A program made the position numbers and the translations under genes. The notes beneath the pieces are model-generated. The model had not been told where the DNA came from. It made no database searches and saw only the letters and a program-made list of their open reading frames with translations. Shown in pieces: positions 5,670 through 6,104 of a DNA stretch of 6,104 nt. Origin of the DNA: an uncultured Peptococcaceae bacterium (GTDB taxonomy: Bacteria; Bacillota; Peptococcia; Peptococcales; Peptococcaceae); the NCBI GenBank assembly GCA_902462325.1, contig CABQBF010000151.1, forward strand, positions 1 through 6,104, in the 5' to 3' direction. How positions within the stretch are numbered: position 1 is the first letter of the stretch; every line of letters starts with the position of its first letter.

Positions 5670-6104
5670 TATGCTTCACCGCCTTCACTGGTTTTTCCGA
5701 TTTTTGTCAATGTTGCTTCTGCAGGGACGAAATGTCTGTTAATCCCCAGTTCTTTAGGTTCCATCCCCAACGCAATGCCAATCAATTCCGTAATGAAATA
5801 AACTGGCATATTGTATGCGCCGTTTGTTTTACTCAACTGAACCTGACGCATATCCAAGTTGGAATGGCACATTGGACATGCCGTTACGATACAGTCTGCA
5901 CCGGATTTTTTTGCAGCGTCCAGAATTTTCTGAGTCATATCCAGCCCTACATTGGGGCGGCAAGCCGTTAAGCTGGCACCGCAGCATTCTGTTTTGAAGC
6001 CCCATGGAATCACTTCTGCGCCCAGCGCTTTCATAATTTCATCCAAGCTGATTGGATCTTCAATATCATCACAGGCCAGTTCTGGCGGACGAACCATCAG
6101 GCAG
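5669..6104 (-). CDS. hdrB: Heterodisulfide reductase subunit B (HdrB), C-terminal half only
   Basis: The open frame enters from the right edge and is read for 144 codons to a TAG stop. The Met at 6095-6097 is internal: it is preceded in frame by Cys and Leu, and CLMVRPPELA is the middle of HdrB, not a start. HdrB is usually near 290 residues, so about half is missing. Visible here is the second CCG domain: the edge Cys (6101-6103), ECCGASL (5978-5998), and ACPMCHSNLD further on. This gives C-x38-CC-x34-C-x2-C, close to the CCG consensus that binds the noncubane [4Fe-4S] cluster in HdrB. HdrB is the site of heterodisulfide reduction in methanogens; in bacteria lacking CoM/CoB the substrate is unknown or proposed to be a protein or small-molecule disulfide. 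Downstream hdrA overlaps by one base. hdrC would be expected upstream, beyond the window. Confidence 0.94.
   Translation of the reverse strand, partial: CLMVRPPELACDDIEDPISLDEIMKALGAEVIPWGFKTECCGASLTACRPNVGLDMTQKILDAAKKSGADCIVTACPMCHSNLDMRQVQLSKTNGAYNMPVYFITELIGIALGMEPKELGINRHFVPAEATLTKIGKTSEGGEA

Noticed and set aside
6095..6097. Met at 6097 as the start of hdrB
   Set aside because: The frame stays open to the window edge, and the preceding in-frame Cys belongs to the CCG motif, so this Met is internal and the gene is truncated by the window.
457..6104. Selenocysteine in the Hdr or Flx subunits
   Set aside because: All six frames are continuous with Cys codons at the expected cluster positions, and no in-frame internal TGA is seen.
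1..6104. CRISPR arrays, tRNA or rRNA genes, insertion sequences
   Set aside because: No spaced direct repeats, cloverleaf-like intergenic sequence or transposase motifs are visible. Nearly all of the window is coding, with only the terminator gap at 341-456.

Overview
The window carries most of one operon on the minus strand, encoding a cytoplasmic iron-sulfur/flavin complex of the heterodisulfide-reductase type. Just beyond the operon's terminator is the start of an unrelated membrane-anchored protein. The Hdr/Flx gene set, Cys-rich unsecreted proteins, strong AAGGAGG ribosome-binding sites, GTG starts and moderate G+C (about 48% in a 300-base hand count inside flxA) suggest a strictly anaerobic Bacillota (Firmicutes) bacterium, from Clostridia or Negativicutes. 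The sequence does not let me go below that rank.

Layout in transcription order (right to left): hdrB, of which only the C-terminal half is inside the window (5669-6104); hdrA, a full-length flavin-bifurcation subunit (3663-5669); flxD/mvhD, a [2Fe-2S] electron-transfer subunit (3214-3681); flxC, a ferredoxin-like protein with an FrhB-like N-terminal part (2337-3221); flxB, a ferredoxin-like protein of the AsrA/sulfhydrogenase-beta type (1318-2322); and flxA, an FAD/NAD(P)-binding ferredoxin-reductase-like protein with a C-terminal [2Fe-2S] site (457-1305). Genes overlap by 1, 19 and 8 bases or are separated by 14 and 12 bases, so they are almost certainly co-transcribed and translationally coupled. 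A perfect 12-bp hairpin followed by a T run (388-419) ends the operon. hdrC, the usual partner, is not seen and would be expected beyond the right edge.

Together the proteins match the FlxABCD-HdrABC arrangement known from sulfate reducers and other anaerobes. From knowledge of the family, FlxA would take a hydride from NAD(P)H, FlxB/FlxC/FlxD would relay electrons, and the HdrA flavin would split them between ferredoxin and a disulfide-type acceptor reduced at HdrB, or run in reverse. No hydrogenase, formate dehydrogenase, metVF or alcohol dehydrogenase gene is visible, so the sequence does not reveal the physiological partner.

At the left edge, 1-340 on the minus strand is a separate, partial gene with its own strong ribosome-binding site. 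It encodes a short basic N-terminus, one hydrophobic segment and an unrecognised, probably extracytoplasmic domain. The window contains a known type of complex rather than a clearly new system. The open questions are its electron acceptor, the unusual features of FlxC and FlxD, and the unidentified edge gene.
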